Shown: positions 24,577 to 34,276 of the stretch, in pieces
Layout: each line of letters starts with the position of its first letter
Position numbering within the stretch: the stretch's first letter is position 1
Source: Ruminococcus flavefaciens FD-1
Lineage (GTDB): Bacteria > Bacillota > Clostridia > Oscillospirales > Ruminococcaceae
DNA length: 64,000 bases
Direction: 5' to 3'
Assembly: GCA_000174895.1 (NCBI GenBank)
Contig: ACOK01000116.1
Location: forward strand, 107,475 to 171,474
Notes under the pieces: model-generated
The model's database searches: none
Told to the model about the DNA's origin: nothing
The model's input: only the letters and a program-made list of their open reading frames with translations
Program-made: the position numbers and the translations under genes

Positions 24577-25330
24577 AAAGCGGGCGCACACTGTGCGCCC
24601 CTACATTTATGTAATGCAGAATACCAGATGGCTGCGTTCCCTACAAATCGAATCATCCACCAAAACAAATGGCAGACCCAAAAGGTCTGCCATTACAGCT
24701 TGTCAAAAAAGCTTGTGTATTTTGAAATATGCGGGCGAGCGGAACTCGCCCCTACATAAAACAACGAAAAATAGCTGATTTGTAGGGGCGCTTTCCGAGC
24801 GCCCTCTTTGCTGATCGTACATCTGATGTGGAACGCCGGGGGCGGCGTTCCCTACAAATCGAATCATCAGCCAAAACAAAGGGCAGACCAAAAAGGTCTG
24901 CCCTTACAGCTTGTCAAAAAAGCTTGTGTATTTCTGAAATATGCGGGCGAGCGGAACTCGCCCCTACATAAAACAACGAAAAATAGACGATTTGTAGGGG
25001 CGCTTTCCGAGCGCCCTCTTTGCTGATCGTACATCTGATGTGGAACGCCGGGGGCGGCGTTCCCTACAAATCGAATCATCAGCCAAAACAAAGGGCAGAC
25101 CAAAAAGGTCTGCCCTTACAGCTTGTCAAAAAAGCTTGTGTATTTCTGAAATATGCGGGCGAGCGGAACTCGCCCCTACATAAACAACGAAAAATAGCCG
25201 ATTTGTAGGGGCGCTTTCCGAGCGCCCTCTTTGCTGATCGTACATCTGATGTGGAACGCCGGGGGCGGCGTTCCCTACAAATCGAATCATCAGCCAAAAC
25301 AAAGGGCAGATCCAAAAGGTCTGCCCTTGA
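24577..25330. repeat. 211-bp tandem array of palindromes, about 3.5 copies
   Basis: The repeated landmark CTGATCGTACATCTGATGTG occurs at 24811, 25023 and 25234 (period 211-212). Each unit has, in order, a GGGCGAGCGGAACTCGCCC palindrome, a GTAGGGGCGC-TTTCC-GAGCGCCC palindrome, a GGAACGCC/GGCGTTCC palindrome, and an AAGGGCAGA/TCTGCCCTT stem. The AAGCTTGTCAAAAAAGCTTG motif links units. The array fills 24440-25345 between the methyltransferase and cellobiose phosphorylase genes. Short ORFs across it are repeat artefacts. Confidence 0.88.
25294..25328 (-). terminator. Likely terminator of cellobiose phosphorylase
   Basis: On the minus strand AAGGGCAGA-N9-TCTGCCCTT followed by TGTTTTGG, 18 bp after the stop. 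The same stem is repeated in each unit of the tandem array. Confidence 0.65.
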
Positions 25331-25345
25331 TTATATCCGGTTCAA

Positions 25346-27835
25346 TTACTTGCCAAGTGTGATAACAACTTCGTGAGTGCCGCCCTCGCATACAGGAACG
25401 ATGCAGCCTTCAATTGCCTTGCCGTCAACTGTCATAGTCTTAACGCCCTTGTTTACGTGATCAGGGTTCTTGACTGTGATGTTGTATGTTGCGCCACGGA
25501 ACTTTCTTGTAGCTGTGAAGCCGTCCCATGCAGCAGGGATAGAAGGATCAACTCTCAGGCCGTCGAAGTCAGGCTGTACACCGAGGATGTACTGGGAAAT
25601 AGCTACCATGTTCCATGCAGCTGTACCTGTGAGCCATGAGTTCTTGCCCTGACCGAAGTTCTTAGCATCCTTACCGCCGATCATCTGGCCGTATACGTAT
25701 GGCTCAGTCTTGTGGATATCGGATGTTTCCTCAGTGAAAGCAGGAGCGATCTTGCTGTAGTACTCGAATGCCTTGTCACCTCTGCCTACGTAAGCCTCAG
25801 CACAGATGATCCATGCATTGTTGTGTGTGAAGATACCTGCGTTCTCCTTGTATCCGCCCGGATATGTGGAGATCTCACCGTACTGAATGTAGTACTTTGT
25901 GAATGCAGGGTTATTGAGAACGAGACCGTACTCGCAGTTGAGGTACTTGTCGATAGAGTTGAGGGTCTTGATATCAGCTCCCACATCCTTACCGATCTCA
26001 GACATAACAGCGAAGCCCTGTGGCTCGATGAAGATCTTGCCTTCCTCGCACTCCTTTGAACCCATCTTCTCGCCGTTAGCGTCGTAAGCTCTGATGAACC
26101 AGTCGCCGTCGAAAGCGGATTCCATAACGTTCTTCTTCATCTTGTCGATCTCAGCCTGAGCCTTTTCAGCCTCGTCAGCCTTGCCAATATGCTTGAGGAT
26201 ACCTACATAAGCAGGACCTGTGTATGTGAAGAGTGCAGCAACGAATGCAGACTCAGCAACCTTTGAGTAGCCGCCCTCTGCTGCAAACTTAGGATTGGTG
26301 TAAGTCTGGAATGACTCACCGGGAGTATCAGAGAAGCATGAGAGGTTGATACAGTCGTTCCAGTCAGCTCTCATTGCAAGCGGGAGACCGTGAGGTCCGA
26401 GGTTGTTAACGATGTGGTAGAATGAAACATTGAGATGCTCGAGCATTGTGTGCTTGCCGCTCGGATCGTCATCGAAAGGAACGTTTGCATCGAGGATTCC
26501 CCAGTCGCCTGTTTCCTTGATGTAAGCAGCAACGGAGAGGATCATCCACAGCGGATCGTCTGAGAAGTCGCCGCCGATATCAGCGTTGCCCTTCTTTGTG
26601 AGAGGCTGGTACTGGTGGTAGCATCCGCCGTCAGAAAGCTGAGTAGAAGCGATGTCGATCAGTCTTTCTCTTGCTCTCTCAGGGATCTGGTGAACAAATC
26701 CGAGGATATCCTGGTTAGAATCACGGAAGCCCATACCACGGCCGATACCGCTCTCGAAGTATGAAGCTGAACGTGAGAGGTTGAATGTAACCATACACTG
26801 ATACTGGTTCCAGATGTTGACCATTCTGTCCACCTTGTCATCAGGAGTATTAACATTGAAGATAGAGAGGAGGCTCTCCCATGTGTTGCGGAGATCTTCG
26901 AGACCTGCTGCGACCTTTTCGGGAGTGTTGTACTTCTCAATCATAGCGTAAGCCTTTTCCTTGTTGAGTACCCATGTCTCTCTTGTAAGGAGGTTAGCAG
27001 GCTTTTCAGCAGCGAACTTCTTGTCCTGAGGGTTCTCAGCGTAGCCGAGGATGTAGATCAGGGTCTTGGATTCGCCGGGAGCGAGAGTGACCTTCTTGTA
27101 GTGTGAAGCAACAGGTGACCAGCCGTCAGCGAAAGAGTTTGAAGGCTTGTCATTCATAACGGTCTCAGGGTTGTCCCAGCCGTTGTAGATGCTTCCGAGG
27201 AAAGCGTCACGGTCTGTATCGTAGCCGTCGATCTCGTCATTAACTGTATAGAAAGCGTAGTGATTACGTCTGTCTCTGTACTCTGTTACGTGGTAGATAG
27301 TAGAACCTTCGATCTCAACACGGCCTGTAGAGAAGTTTCTCTGGAAGTTTGTGCAGTCGTCCTGAGCATCCCAGAGACACCATTCAGCGATAGAGAAGAT
27401 AGAGAAGCTCTTAGCTTCCTTACTTTCGTTTGTGAGAACTACCTGCTGAACTTCGCCGTCATAGTTCTGAGGAACGAAGAAAGTAACTTCAGCCTTGAGT
27501 CCGTTCTTTTTACCCTTGATGACAGTATAGCCCATACCGTGGCGGCACTCATACTCATCCAGCTCTGTCTTTACAGGGGACCAGCCGGGGTTCCATACAG
27601 TACCGTTATCGTTGATATAGAAATAACGTCCGCCCATATCAAGAGGCACGTTGTTATAGCGGTAACGTGTGATACGTCTGAGACGTGCATCCTTGTAGAA
27701 GCAGTAACCGCCTGCTGTGTTGGAGATGAGTGAGAAAAAACCCTGATTACCGAGGTAGTTTATCCACGGATAAGGGGTTCTTGGGGAATTGATAACATAT
27801 TCCTTATTAGCGTCGTCAAAAAATCCGAACTTCAT
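25346..27835 (-). CDS. cbp: Cellobiose phosphorylase (GH94)
   Basis: Cytoplasmic enzyme that splits cellobiose with phosphate into glucose-1-phosphate and glucose, saving ATP in cellulolytic anaerobes. The 829 aa match the family. The N-terminus [15 protein letters not shown], the [20 protein letters not shown] block with following RDSNQD, the catalytic-acid motif [11 protein letters not shown] and the [19 protein letters not shown] region are all GH94 signatures. RBS AAAGGAG. A promoter lies at 27894-27922, the aldose-epimerase gene lies upstream on the same strand, and a terminator stem follows the stop. The substrate call is confident at family level; the closest alternative would be cellodextrin phosphorylase, which is longer. 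Confidence 0.95.
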   Translation of the reverse strand: MKFGFFDDANKEYVINSPRTPYPWINYLGNQGFFSLISNTAGGYCFYKDARLRRITRYRYNNVPLDMGGRYFYINDNGTVWNPGWSPVKTELDEYECRHGMGYTVIKGKKNGLKAEVTFFVPQNYDGEVQQVVLTNESKEAKSFSIFSIAEWCLWDAQDDCTNFQRNFSTGRVEIEGSTIYHVTEYRDRRNHYAFYTVNDEIDGYDTDRDAFLGSIYNGWDNPETVMNDKPSNSFADGWSPVASHYKKVTLAPGESKTLIYILGYAENPQDKKFAAEKPANLLTRETWVLNKEKAYAMIEKYNTPEKVAAGLEDLRNTWESLLSIFNVNTPDDKVDRMVNIWNQYQCMVTFNLSRSASYFESGIGRGMGFRDSNQDILGFVHQIPERARERLIDIASTQLSDGGCYHQYQPLTKKGNADIGGDFSDDPLWMILSVAAYIKETGDWGILDANVPFDDDPSGKHTMLEHLNVSFYHIVNNLGPHGLPLAMRADWNDCINLSCFSDTPGESFQTYTNPKFAAEGGYSKVAESAFVAALFTYTGPAYVGILKHIGKADEAEKAQAEIDKMKKNVMESAFDGDWFIRAYDANGEKMGSKECEEGKIFIEPQGFAVMSEIGKDVGADIKTLNSIDKYLNCEYGLVLNNPAFTKYYIQYGEISTYPGGYKENAGIFTHNNAWIICAEAYVGRGDKAFEYYSKIAPAFTEETSDIHKTEPYVYGQMIGGKDAKNFGQGKNSWLTGTAAWNMVAISQYILGVQPDFDGLRVDPSIPAAWDGFTATRKFRGATYNITVKNPDHVNKGVKTMTVDGKAIEGCIVPVCEGGTHEVVITLGK

Positions 27836-27893
27836 AATTTTACTCCTTTGATTAATGGTAGAAAAAACGGGTTAGGTACACCGTATTTGTTTT

Positions 27894-27922
27894 ATTATAC
27901 CATATTTCATTTATTATTACAA
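27894..27922 (-). promoter_or_regulatory. Sigma-A promoter for cellobiose phosphorylase
   Basis: Minus-strand TTGTAA, 17 bp, TATAAT (complement of 27894-27899), about 60 bp upstream of the start. Confidence 0.65.
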
Positions 27923-28033
27923 TAGATAGTGCGAAAATTCCATTGTATTATTTTTTATCCCTTTTTTGTGCATATTATACAATTTGTTATCATCCGGAAT
28001 TATCCGTTAATCCTCAGCGGTCTGTCAGTAAAA

Positions 28034-28059
28034 ATCCCCTGCCTTTTCAGACAGGGGAT
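28034..28059 (-). terminator. Terminator of the aldose epimerase gene
   Basis: Minus-strand ATCCCCTG-N10-CAGGGGAT followed by TTTTACTG, 40 bp after the stop. Confidence 0.8.
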
Positions 28060-28099
28060 GAACGACTTATTTGGTTTGCGGACATTCCGTCAGCAGGGG

Positions 28100-29125
28100 T
28101 CATTCCTCAACAGCAGGGAGCTTTGTGAAGAAGCGCTGGTGAGTCTCAAATGTATCGCCGGGCTTTACTTCTGTATAGCCTGTAACGTCTCTTTCAAGCG
28201 AAAGGTTAGGAGCGTCGATCATAGCTGTCATCGGCTCGGGGCAGAAGTAGTGGTTCATGCCTCTGTCGTTCCATATGATCCAGAACTTATACTCATCGGA
28301 AACCTCATAGCAGAGCTTCTTTCCGCTTGCGGCATCTTCAGCGATGACACCGTGGAAGTTATCACCGTCCAGTTCGCCTGTTTCACCTACGTACATATCG
28401 TTGTCGCATACCTGAAGAACAGGGCACTTAGCGCCGTTCTTGTATTCAAGGTCGTACATAGTGAGAGACTTGAGGCGCTCTGTAGGGAGGCATCTGTCGT
28501 TGAGCTCGCACTTCTTGCTTATCGGAACAGTAAGGCGGATATCCTCCTCCTTGCCGCCGTCAACGAAAGGAGCGTTGATGGTGGTGTGTGAAGCAAGTGA
28601 CATCGGGAGCATAACATCTGAATTATTGGTGAAGCGTACATTCAGTTCCAGACCCTGTTCAGAGAGCGTGAAGGTATACTCAGCTGTGAACTTTACGGGG
28701 AGGTAGCTGAAGAATTCGTCGTTTTCATCGTAGACATATCTTGTCTTTACCCATGCGCAGTTGTTGTCGGCATCGTGCTCGATAACTTCATGGGCTCTTT
28801 TGTGAAGGAAGCCGTGGATGTGGTTGTTGTAGGGTGCAGCTTCGTTTATGGGCAGATTGTAAACTGCGTCTGAGGCTCTGAGTACGCCGTTAGCGAAACG
28901 GTTGGGGAGATAAAGTGTAGGGAGTCCCCATACCTCGGGAGACTGCCTGATGATGTCGGCGGTATTCTCCTCCTTGTAACGGAAAAACTCGATGCCGTTG
29001 TTGTTATCTCTGAGTCTGATAACATTAGAGCCTATCTCATAAGCCAGCCAGGCCTCATAGCCGCCTGCTTCCAGCTTAACGCATTTTATGTCGTTGTGTT
29101 CGAATAGCTCTGTTGAATTATTCAT
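28100..29125 (-). CDS. Aldose 1-epimerase family protein
   Basis: A 341-aa beta-sandwich mutarotase-like protein. NNHIHGFLHKRAHEV supplies the conserved His of the galactose mutarotase fold, LASHTTINAPF the second conserved His, and the C-terminal acidic residues are in the TGELDGDNFHG and PEPMTAMIDAPN stretches. The likely role is interconversion of alpha and beta anomers of sugars. Its location directly upstream of cellobiose phosphorylase on the same strand suggests it serves cellobiose or glucose use. RBS GGAAGGAA. It has its own terminator, so it is not strictly co-transcribed with the phosphorylase. Confidence 0.88.
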   Translation of the reverse strand: MNNSTELFEHNDIKCVKLEAGGYEAWLAYEIGSNVIRLRDNNNGIEFFRYKEENTADIIRQSPEVWGLPTLYLPNRFANGVLRASDAVYNLPINEAAPYNNHIHGFLHKRAHEVIEHDADNNCAWVKTRYVYDENDEFFSYLPVKFTAEYTFTLSEQGLELNVRFTNNSDVMLPMSLASHTTINAPFVDGGKEEDIRLTVPISKKCELNDRCLPTERLKSLTMYDLEYKNGAKCPVLQVCDNDMYVGETGELDGDNFHGVIAEDAASGKKLCYEVSDEYKFWIIWNDRGMNHYFCPEPMTAMIDAPNLSLERDVTGYTEVKPGDTFETHQRFFTKLPAVEE

Positions 29126-29196
29126 ATAATTTCATTCCTTCCAAATAGTCGTTGTAATATTTATATATTGCCTTGTATCTTTCTACGATCTAAGGG

Positions 29197-30567
29197 TCAA
29201 TCTATTCTGTTCTCCATATCCGTATATTCACGCATGGGGGAGATAGCCTTGTATGCGGGACGGATTATCTTGTTTGAGTTGATGAGCTCTTCTATCCTGT
29301 GGGCTGACCAGCCTGCGATACGTGCTGTAGCGAACAGAGGAGTGAACAGTTCATCGGGGATGCCCAGCATCCTGTAAACAAAGCCGCTGTAGAAATCAAC
29401 GTTTGCACATACGCCCTTGTATATCCTTCTCTCGTCGGCGATTACCTCGGGAGCGAGCTTTTCAACCAGGGAGTAGAGCCTGAATTCCTCCTCACGGCCC
29501 TTTTCTGCGGAAAGCTTTTCCACGAATCCCTTGAACACCTTTGCTCTCGGGTCGGACTGTGAGTAGACAGCGTGTCCCATGCCGTAGATGAGACCGGCTT
29601 TGTCGAAGGCTTCCTTATGGAGGAGCCTGCGGAGATATCCCTTTACTTCGTCTTCATCGGTCCAGTTGCCGACATTTGCCTTCATGTCATCGAACATCAT
29701 AGCGACCTTGATGTTTGCGCCGCCGTGCTTGGGTCCCTTCAGCGAGCCGAGGGCAGCTGCGATGGAGGAGTAGGTGTCGGTGCCCGAAGAGGAGACAACG
29801 TGCACCGTGAAGGTGGAGTTGTTGCCGCCGCCGTGTTCTGCGTGGAGAACGAGGGCAAGGTCGAGGATACGTGCTTCCAGCTCGGAATAGTGCTTATTCG
29901 GGCGGAGCATATAGAGGATATTCTCAGCGATGGAAAGGTCGGGGGCAGGGTCATGGATGAACAGTGAGCCGCCGTGCCTTGAATATTTGTAAGCGTTGTA
30001 GCCGTAGACTGACAGCAGAGGGAACAGGGTTATCAGTTCGATGCACTGTCTGAGCACATTCGGTATGGAGATATCGTTGGCTCTTTCGTCGTAGGAATAC
30101 AGCGCAAGAACGCTTTTAGCGAGAGAGTTCATCATGTTGTCGCTGGGCGCTTTCATGATGACGTCACGTATAAACGTAGGGGGAAGTGAGCGGTAGTCAG
30201 CGAGTATCCTTCTGAATTCGCTGAGTTCATGTTCCGAGGGCATATTGCCGAACAGGAGCAGATAGACGGTCTCTTCAAAGCCGAACCTTTTTTCCTTGAT
30301 GAAGCCCGAGACGATATCCTCGACGTCGATGCCTCTGTAGTAGAGCTTGCCGTCGCCGTGATTGGGCATATCCTCGCCTGTGTCGAGCACCTTGATGGTG
30401 CTGATATTGGTAAGACCTGCAACGACGCCGTTTCCGTTGAGGTCACGGAGACCACGTTTTACGTCGTACTGAGTGTAGAGGGCGGGGTCTATTTTGTAGC
30501 CTTCGATGGAACGTTCTGCGAGTTTTACTATTTCCGGCGGAGTTTCTGAGAAATCATGGTAAGTCAT
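29197..30567 (-). CDS. gltA: Citrate synthase
   Basis: Condenses acetyl-CoA and oxaloacetate to citrate, the first step toward 2-oxoglutarate and glutamate. The 456 aa are on the long side, as in many Clostridia. Active-site blocks: LHAEHGGGNNSTFTVHV (first His), GLIYGMGHAVYSQSDPRAK (second His) and the catalytic-Asp region YSGFVYRMLGI; SLKGPKHGGAN binds CoA/oxaloacetate. RBS AAAGGGATGA. It stands alone behind a perfect promoter (30693-30721); no aconitase or isocitrate dehydrogenase gene is adjacent. 2-Methylcitrate synthase activity cannot be excluded from sequence. Confidence 0.94.
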   Translation of the reverse strand: MTYHDFSETPPEIVKLAERSIEGYKIDPALYTQYDVKRGLRDLNGNGVVAGLTNISTIKVLDTGEDMPNHGDGKLYYRGIDVEDIVSGFIKEKRFGFEETVYLLLFGNMPSEHELSEFRRILADYRSLPPTFIRDVIMKAPSDNMMNSLAKSVLALYSYDERANDISIPNVLRQCIELITLFPLLSVYGYNAYKYSRHGGSLFIHDPAPDLSIAENILYMLRPNKHYSELEARILDLALVLHAEHGGGNNSTFTVHVVSSSGTDTYSSIAAALGSLKGPKHGGANIKVAMMFDDMKANVGNWTDEDEVKGYLRRLLHKEAFDKAGLIYGMGHAVYSQSDPRAKVFKGFVEKLSAEKGREEEFRLYSLVEKLAPEVIADERRIYKGVCANVDFYSGFVYRMLGIPDELFTPLFATARIAGWSAHRIEELINSNKIIRPAYKAISPMREYTDMENRID

Positions 30568-30692
30568 ATCGTCATCCCTTTCTTGAAAAAATGGTGCGGA
30601 TATCTCGGGAAGAAGCGTAAAATCGCTTGATCCCCCCGACTTTGAGAGAAAAACGACAGTTCATGATTTTCCCGACGATTATACATACTAAC

Positions 30693-30721
30693 ATTATACT
30701 TTATTTTTAAAGGTTTGTCAA
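30693..30721 (-). promoter_or_regulatory. Consensus sigma-A promoter for citrate synthase
   Basis: Minus-strand TTGACA (complement of 30716-30721), 17 bp, TATAAT (complement of 30693-30698): both boxes perfect. The rest of the 30568-30879 gap holds the divergent CPBP promoter and no ORF. Confidence 0.82.
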
Positions 30722-30821
30722 GAAAAAAAGAACGTATTTTTTGAGGGGAAGAAAAGAGTTTTTGACGCAAAATGTCCTTTGGTCAGTTTTGCGGCGGAGG
30801 GAAGGTTTTTTCTGCTGATAC

Positions 30822-30850
30822 TTGACAAAATCCCGTTATCACAGTAAAAT
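30822..30850 (+). promoter_or_regulatory. Sigma-A promoter for the CPBP protease gene
   Basis: TTGACA at 30822-30827, 17 bp, TAAAAT at 30845-30850. Confidence 0.72.
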
Positions 30851-30879
30851 GAAAATATAAATTGTCACGGAGGTAAAAT

Positions 30880-31866
30880 ATGATGAAAGTCAGATCGGGA
30901 ATGTTTGATGAATCATCGAAGTCCCATGCGTCTTCAAAGCTTGTTTCGATGATAGCCGCATTCGTCATTGTGTTTCTTGTAATATATCTGTTTGAAGCTG
31001 TAGTTCCGTCAATACTGACGATGAAGCCCATGATGGAGGAATTCGCAAATATGGGGCTGGAAGAGGGCGAGACAATTAGCTTTGCCGAATCCATGAAAGT
31101 TGCGAACAAGGTATCCGCACCGCCTGCGGTAATGATACCCACTCTTATCAGTACGGTTTTCGGTACAATTATAAGCATGGTCTACTGCCGTTTCGGTGAG
31201 ATGCGTTCTCTCGGTTCGATGGGCGTGAGAAAGAAAAAGCTGGTGCCGCACTACCTTACCGGCCTCGGAATCGGCGCAGTGCTGATGACGGTGATAGTTC
31301 TTCTCAGCGCACTTTTCGGCGCACAGAAGATAAGCTTCTGCACAGGCGTTAATTTCGGACTTATCGGCCTTTACTGGATAGGATGGTTCTTTCAGGGAAT
31401 GAGCGAGGAATTCATATTCCGTGGCTACCTGATGAACACTGTGGGCGGCAAGCATAACTATATGATCGCCCTCACGGTAAGTTCAGTCGCTTTTGCACTT
31501 GCACACGCCGCAAACCCGGGATTCGGACCGCTGGTATTCGTCAATCTGGCGCTGTTTGCAGTGTTTGCGGGACTTTACATGATACTGACCGATGATATAT
31601 GGGGCAGCTGCGCTATCCACAGCATATGGAACTGCACTCAGGGCAATCTCTACGGTATCAGCGTCAGCGGTACGAATGAGATGGAGTCGGTCATGAAAAC
31701 CGTTGCTGATTCCGACAGCAAACTTCTCACAGGCGGTGATTTCGGCATCGAGGGAAGTATTTTCACGACTATAGTTCTTCTCGCTGCAAGTGCGATAGTT
31801 CTGTATTTGATGAAGAAAAAAGGCGTTATGATTTCTGAGAACGAAACAGAAACGAAAAAAAGATAA
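30880..31866 (+). CDS. CPBP-family intramembrane metalloprotease (ABI/Rce1-like)
   Basis: A 328-aa membrane protein with about eight helices. The CPBP motifs are present: GMSEEFIFRGYLMN (EExxxR), FALAHAANPGFGP (FxxxH) and CAIHSIWN (HxxxN/B). Such proteins are intramembrane glutamate/metal proteases or, in bacteriocin loci, self-immunity factors; no bacteriocin gene is nearby. GGAGG precedes two consecutive ATGs (30880, 30883), either of which could be used. Single-gene unit with its own promoter and terminator. Confidence 0.88.
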   Translation: MMKVRSGMFDESSKSHASSKLVSMIAAFVIVFLVIYLFEAVVPSILTMKPMMEEFANMGLEEGETISFAESMKVANKVSAPPAVMIPTLISTVFGTIISMVYCRFGEMRSLGSMGVRKKKLVPHYLTGLGIGAVLMTVIVLLSALFGAQKISFCTGVNFGLIGLYWIGWFFQGMSEEFIFRGYLMNTVGGKHNYMIALTVSSVAFALAHAANPGFGPLVFVNLALFAVFAGLYMILTDDIWGSCAIHSIWNCTQGNLYGISVSGTNEMESVMKTVADSDSKLLTGGDFGIEGSIFTTIVLLAASAIVLYLMKKKGVMISENETETKKR

Positions 31867-31870
31867 AACA

Positions 31871-31897
31871 ACGGGCGTACAACCATACGCCCGTTTT
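31871..31897 (+). terminator. Bidirectional terminator between convergent genes
   Basis: ACGGGCGTA-CAACCA-TACGCCCGT followed by TTTTCT, between the CPBP gene and the convergent DUF998-like gene. Confidence 0.85.
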
Positions 31898-31898
31898 T

Positions 31899-32483
31899 CT
31901 ATTTGCTGCCATCCGAAAACTGTTCCATGTGCAGATTTATGAGAAGCAGGATTATGAAGAGATTCTCCCATATGAAGAAGGTACTGAACAGCGGCATGAA
32001 TCCCGTGAAGTACAGCAAGATGAAAACGGCTGCGTAAATGATCGAGCAAACAGCGGTGATACGCTGTTTTTTGCTTTGTGCCATGACGGCTGAAAGTACG
32101 AATGAAACCGTCACCGCAAGCATAAGCGCTATGGCGAAATAGTTGTGGATATTGCAGGTGAGAGCGGACGGCGATTCGCTGAAACAATTGAAAGGGAAGA
32201 GTGCTGTTCCGGCTATGCAGAGGAAAACAACTCCGTAGACGGCTTTTCTGACCACAGGAATATCCGTTTTTGATATGTAGAAGCTGACCGCCGGTATTAT
32301 GATAACTGCGGCGATGAACCAGACTATGGATGTCAGACGTGACAGTCCCACATATGAGGAAAATGATAAACTCATGTCGTATTTATGAATGCCGGCAAGC
32401 CATGCGTGTGCAGCTGCAAAAACAGCTGTCAGCAGGAAAACGATCCCCGAAAAGGCAGGGATGAGGTTCGTGCGTTTTTTCAT
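31899..32483 (-). CDS. DUF998-like integral membrane protein
   Basis: A 194-aa protein with six hydrophobic helices evenly spread. The second conserved region (SRLTSIVWFIAAV) and the LFPFNCFSE stretch after helix 3 resemble DUF998/YwiC-type membrane proteins, but the similarity is judged by eye. Function unknown. I chose the ATG at 32483 behind TGGAGG; the frame is open 40 codons upstream, overlapping the tadA 3' end. Transcribed in the same direction as tadA, 59 bp away. Confidence 0.6.
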   Translation of the reverse strand: MKKRTNLIPAFSGIVFLLTAVFAAAHAWLAGIHKYDMSLSFSSYVGLSRLTSIVWFIAAVIIIPAVSFYISKTDIPVVRKAVYGVVFLCIAGTALFPFNCFSESPSALTCNIHNYFAIALMLAVTVSFVLSAVMAQSKKQRITAVCSIIYAAVFILLYFTGFMPLFSTFFIWENLFIILLLINLHMEQFSDGSK

Positions 32484-32542
32484 TTTTGTTTTCCTCCATT
32501 GATAATGCCGCCATGTGAAAGATATTCCCATGACGGCAATTA

Positions 32543-33004
32543 TTATCTGTTCTTTTTTCGTATGCGGAGTTCCTTGAAAAATTCCGAAAGTATGGCTGAA
32601 CACTCTTCCTCCATTATTCCGCCCATTACTTCGGGACGGTAATTGTAGGGTAGTGAGAACATCTTCTGCACCGATTCCGCTGAGCCGCTTTTGTAGTCGT
32701 ATGCACCGAAATAAACATTATCGATACGTGAATTTATTATCGCACCGCAGCACATGGGGCATGGTTCGAGAGTGACATACAATGCACATTCGGGAAGCCT
32801 CCATCCTCCCAGTTTGCGGCAGGCCTGATCGATGGCTTCTATCTCTGCATGAGCAAGGGCATTTTTAGCGGTCTCACGGCGATTGCGGCCTTCACCGACT
32901 ATCTCGCCGGTGGTCTTTTTTACCACTACCGCTCCCACGGGAACTTCGCCTTCATCAAATGCTTCTCTTGCCAGTTCAAGGGCACGTTTCATGTAATTAT
33001 CCAT
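32543..33004 (-). CDS. tadA: tRNA-specific adenosine deaminase
   Basis: Deaminates A34 to inosine in the anticodon of tRNA-Arg(ACG). The 153-aa protein has the zinc/catalytic motifs ALAHAEIEAI (HAE) and LEPCPMCCGAI (PCxxC), and the N-terminal EVPVGAVVV. The start at 33004 overlaps the stop of the upstream membrane-protein gene as TGATG, so translation is coupled. A longer upstream frame (to 33130) overlaps that gene and is not used. This gene is normally essential. Confidence 0.94.
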   Translation of the reverse strand: MDNYMKRALELAREAFDEGEVPVGAVVVKKTTGEIVGEGRNRRETAKNALAHAEIEAIDQACRKLGGWRLPECALYVTLEPCPMCCGAIINSRIDNVYFGAYDYKSGSAESVQKMFSLPYNYRPEVMGGIMEEECSAILSEFFKELRIRKKNR

Positions 33005-34158
33005 CAGAACACCTGCTTCAGAATTATTGCCAGTATGCACAGACAAGCCACTACAGGGAACGGGTAAGCCTTTACGGCGGCACGTATACGCTTCGATTCG
33101 GGGATCTCCGAGTAATATTTCGAGTAGCATTCACGTTTTTCGCTTATCAGGCGGATGAAAAGCACAGTGCCTACGCCTGATACGAATACCGCAAGCATGA
33201 ACAGGTTTCTGTCAAGGTACATACTCGCCGAGGTGTCGGTTTCGATAATGACTATCGCAAGCTTGTACATCTTGTAGATTATGCGGACGAAAAATGCGGT
33301 ATAAATCGAGCCCGATCTTACCATTCCGACGCCTGCCACAAGTGTTATGAGGATAGCGGCAGGGAGTTCCGAGAGATCTTCCGAGAGGAGTCCTGCGATT
33401 GCGGCGGTGATGCCGATAGCGAAGAAATCACCGAACTGCCTCAGCGGTGCGAACAAAGCGCCGTGAAAGAAAAGTTCCGTTATTATGGATAGTATGATTA
33501 TGTCGTAGATGGTGTATACTACAAATTCAGTCTGACCCCATGCGGAAACGTCCGTGTCGATGGTAGAGAAGTAGTTGTAAAGCTGACTGTTTGTATTGTT
33601 GTAGATATTCGGCAGTGTGGATACTACGCTGACTGCAAGGGACATTGCTATTGCACTCAGCAGGTCGGCAGGGTGGTTCAGCACATTCATGAACCTCACT
33701 TCTTTCGGGACCTTGAATACCTTTTTCATGTAAACGGCAGGGACTAAAACTTTCAGGAAAGAAACGGCGATAAAGAACGTCACTATTTCTTTCGGGCCGC
33801 CGTGCACTCCGTCACTGAGGAAGTTTGCGTGGATATCGATGCCGAAATGGCCGAGTATCTGTATGGCGGCTTTTCCTATGATGTTATCTATAAACACCCA
33901 CATCAGCATGGCGATGCCGACGACGTGCATGATATGTCCTATTACTTCGGATTCAGCGTCCAGCAGAGATGGGACCTTGAAGCCTTTGCCCTCGATGTAA
34001 ACGCTTTCTCTTCTGTTCATTTCAAAGTTGAAGGCGAAGGGGTTCTGCTTGTTTTTGCGCCAGTTTTTGTAGTATCTGTTATATTGTTCGTATTGTGTGT
34101 CGTAATCGTATTCTTCTACAACATCTATTAGTTGTCTTTCAAAGGTGAGACCTTTCAT
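33004..34158 (-). CDS. CPBP-like membrane protein with degenerate catalytic motifs
   Basis: A 384-aa protein. A hydrophilic, Tyr/Asn-rich N-terminus (about 60 residues) is followed by seven or eight membrane helices. The region SIITELFFHGALFAPLRQFG and the next FAIGITAAIAGLLSEDL aligns by eye with the ABI/CPBP core (EExxxR, FxxxH), but the Glu pair is Thr-Glu, the Arg is His, and the FxxxH His is Leu. Protease activity is therefore unlikely. RBS AAGGAGGCGG is strong. Its stop overlaps tadA (TGATG), so the two are co-transcribed. Confidence 0.72.
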   Translation of the reverse strand: MKGLTFERQLIDVVEEYDYDTQYEQYNRYYKNWRKNKQNPFAFNFEMNRRESVYIEGKGFKVPSLLDAESEVIGHIMHVVGIAMLMWVFIDNIIGKAAIQILGHFGIDIHANFLSDGVHGGPKEIVTFFIAVSFLKVLVPAVYMKKVFKVPKEVRFMNVLNHPADLLSAIAMSLAVSVVSTLPNIYNNTNSQLYNYFSTIDTDVSAWGQTEFVVYTIYDIIILSIITELFFHGALFAPLRQFGDFFAIGITAAIAGLLSEDLSELPAAILITLVAGVGMVRSGSIYTAFFVRIIYKMYKLAIVIIETDTSASMYLDRNLFMLAVFVSGVGTVLFIRLISEKRECYSKYYSEIPESKRIRAAVKAYPFPVVACLCILAIILKQVF

Positions 34159-34276
34159 CTTCCCGCCTCCTTCCGATACAATATCTCATACTAATGTTAT
34201 CATATTTCAGTGATTTCAATGTTATTATTTTAGTGGTTTTATCTTAATTATCTGTGAATAGCTTAAAAAATAAACA

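Noticed and set aside
24577..25330. Tandem repeats resembling a CRISPR array or small coding genes
   Set aside because: The 211-bp units are contiguous, full of palindromes and lack spacers; short ORFs repeat with the array and have no ribosome sites.
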